From Firm-13 sp964617375 (GTDB lineage Bacteria > Bacillota > Clostridia > Saccharofermentanales > Saccharofermentanaceae): DNA of 50,410 nt. The notes below the pieces were generated by a model. That model made no database searches and was not told the origin of the DNA. It saw only the letters and a list, made by a program, of their open reading frames with translations. Of this stretch, positions 49,738 to 50,410 are shown in pieces. The stretch's first letter is position 1. Every line of letters starts with the position of its first letter. Position numbers and translations under genes: made by a program. The stretch is from the NCBI GenBank assembly GCA_964617375.1, contig CAZTXQ010000017.1, positions 1-50,410 of the forward strand, read 5' to 3'.

Positions 49738-50147
49738 ATAATAAGAATGATTATCCGGATCATATACTGCTTTCGGGACTTGAATTTCACGGATTTACGG
49801 GCGTTTTCAGCTTTGAGAAGCAGATCGGACAGAAGTTTATCGTTGATCTGACCTTGTGTTTTTCTCATCTTAACGCCGTGGATTCCGACAAGCTGACGGA
49901 TACGGTCCATTACGGAACCGTTTTTTCCATTGTGAAAGAGATCGTCGAGGGGCAGCGTTATGACTTGATCGAACGGCTTGCCGGTGAGATATCCGATACG
50001 CTGATTACGGAATTTCCCTTGATTGATGCGGTGGATGTCGTCGTCTCAAAGCCGCAGGCGCCGGTGGAAGGCGAATTTGAATCGATGCGCGTGCGCGTTT
50101 TCCGCACGCGGAAACCGGAGCACGGAGCCGGGGTCGAGCTGTTATGA
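49734..50147 (+). CDS. folB: dihydroneopterin aldolase
   Basis: 137 residues from the ATG that overlaps the folP stop, with AAGGAGGA just upstream. Matches FolB: HILLSGLEFHGFTGVFSFEKQIGQ with the catalytic region, LTDTVHYGTVFSIVKEIVEG (Tyr and Thr contacts) and the Lys in VVVSKPQAPVEGEFESM. Cleaves dihydroneopterin to 6-hydroxymethyl-dihydropterin and glycolaldehyde. folK overlaps by four bases. Confidence 0.94.
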   Translation: MNNKNDYPDHILLSGLEFHGFTGVFSFEKQIGQKFIVDLTLCFSHLNAVDSDKLTDTVHYGTVFSIVKEIVEGQRYDLIERLAGEISDTLITEFPLIDAVDVVVSKPQAPVEGEFESMRVRVFRTRKPEHGAGVELL

Positions 50148-50410
50148 AGGAGACTGCATTTCTGTCCGGCGGGTGTTCGGATATCAGGGAAGCGTATCTT
50201 TCCCTGGGCAGCAACATCGGTGACCGGATGAAGTATCTTTGTGACGCGCTGTCTCTTCTGGACTCGAATCCCGCCGTAACGATTACCGCTGTCTCTTCGG
50301 TCTATGAGACCGATCCGGTCGGATATACGGACCAGGATTGCTTCTTGAATCTTGTATGCCGGATTGAAACGACGCTGGATCCTTTATCCCTTCTTCATTT
50401 TATGCAGGAA
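50144..50410 (+). CDS. folK: 6-hydroxymethyl-dihydropterin pyrophosphokinase, cut by the window end
   Basis: The first 89 codons are present from the ATG that overlaps the folB stop. Visible HPPK signatures: YLSLGSNIGDR at about residues 18-28 and SSVYETDPVGYTDQDCFLN with the loop that closes over ATP. The ATP-binding and catalytic C-terminal half lies beyond 50410. It transfers pyrophosphate from ATP to supply FolP. Last visible gene of the folate operon. Confidence 0.93.
   Translation, partial: MKETAFLSGGCSDIREAYLSLGSNIGDRMKYLCDALSLLDSNPAVTITAVSSVYETDPVGYTDQDCFLNLVCRIETTLDPLSLLHFMQE

Overview
The window reads as a chromosomal stretch of a low-to-mid GC Gram-positive anaerobe of the class Clostridia (Bacillota). 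This follows from AGGAGG-type Shine-Dalgarno sites, TTG/GTG starts, lipobox lipoproteins, an AdhE fermentation enzyme, a ThiT ECF S-component under a TPP riboswitch, and LytTR/DUF3021-type regulation. Two runs of exactly 100 N, both inside genes, indicate a draft scaffold, perhaps a metagenome bin. I cannot fix the genus from sequence alone.

Layout. 1-2200 (+): a TetR-controlled operon (flavodoxin, alpha/beta hydrolase, TetR regulator) with a palindromic operator over its promoter. 2240-7175 (-): a run of small accessory enzymes (metallo-beta-lactamase fold, HAD phosphatase, alpha/beta hydrolase, VOC protein, methyltransferase, hexapeptide acetyltransferase, unknown, 2H phosphoesterase). 7175-8110: no protein gene, but tRNA-Ser(CGA), a fragment of a second tRNA-Ser 3' end, a 23-bp-arm hairpin and a three-copy family of structured repeats. 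8367-11131 (+): acetyltransferase, Xaa-Pro peptidase, alpha/beta hydrolase. 11146-12220: promoter, TPP riboswitch, thiT, terminator. 12270-16080: guaB, greA, lysS. 16207-19774: a lipoprotein, a LytTR regulator with two membrane proteins, and a membrane-anchored protein of unknown role.

19951-29110 holds a pseudouridine synthase, a small Smr protein and a complete phosphate module: pstS-pstC-pstA-pstB, a transglutaminase-like gene, phoU, phoB, phoR. PstC has an N-terminal membrane extension of about 150 residues. 29195-32479: family 4 uracil-DNA glycosylase and a four-domain CoA-disulfide-reductase/rhodanese/TusA/DsrE fusion. 32589-36330: a DUF4349 lipoprotein, an orphan second PstS-like lipoprotein and an unknown lipoprotein. 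36407-37214: tRNA-Gln(CTG), a decayed copy of its terminator region and a pair of hairpin repeats. Then adhE (-), a DeoR regulator with two phased operator-like repeats, and a DEAD-box RNA helicase.

43169-48176: two AraC regulators and an XRE regulator surround a sialate-O-acetylesterase-like protein that appears to have lost its catalytic residues, which makes it the least conventional protein in the window. 48201-end: the folate operon folE-folP-folB-folK with overlapping genes; folK is cut by the window edge.

No phage, insertion sequence, CRISPR array, toxin-antitoxin or defence system is supported. Most genes are ordinary. The best leads are the tRNA-Ser-linked structured repeats, the apparent SGNH pseudo-esterase locus, and the domain extensions in PstC and ThiT.
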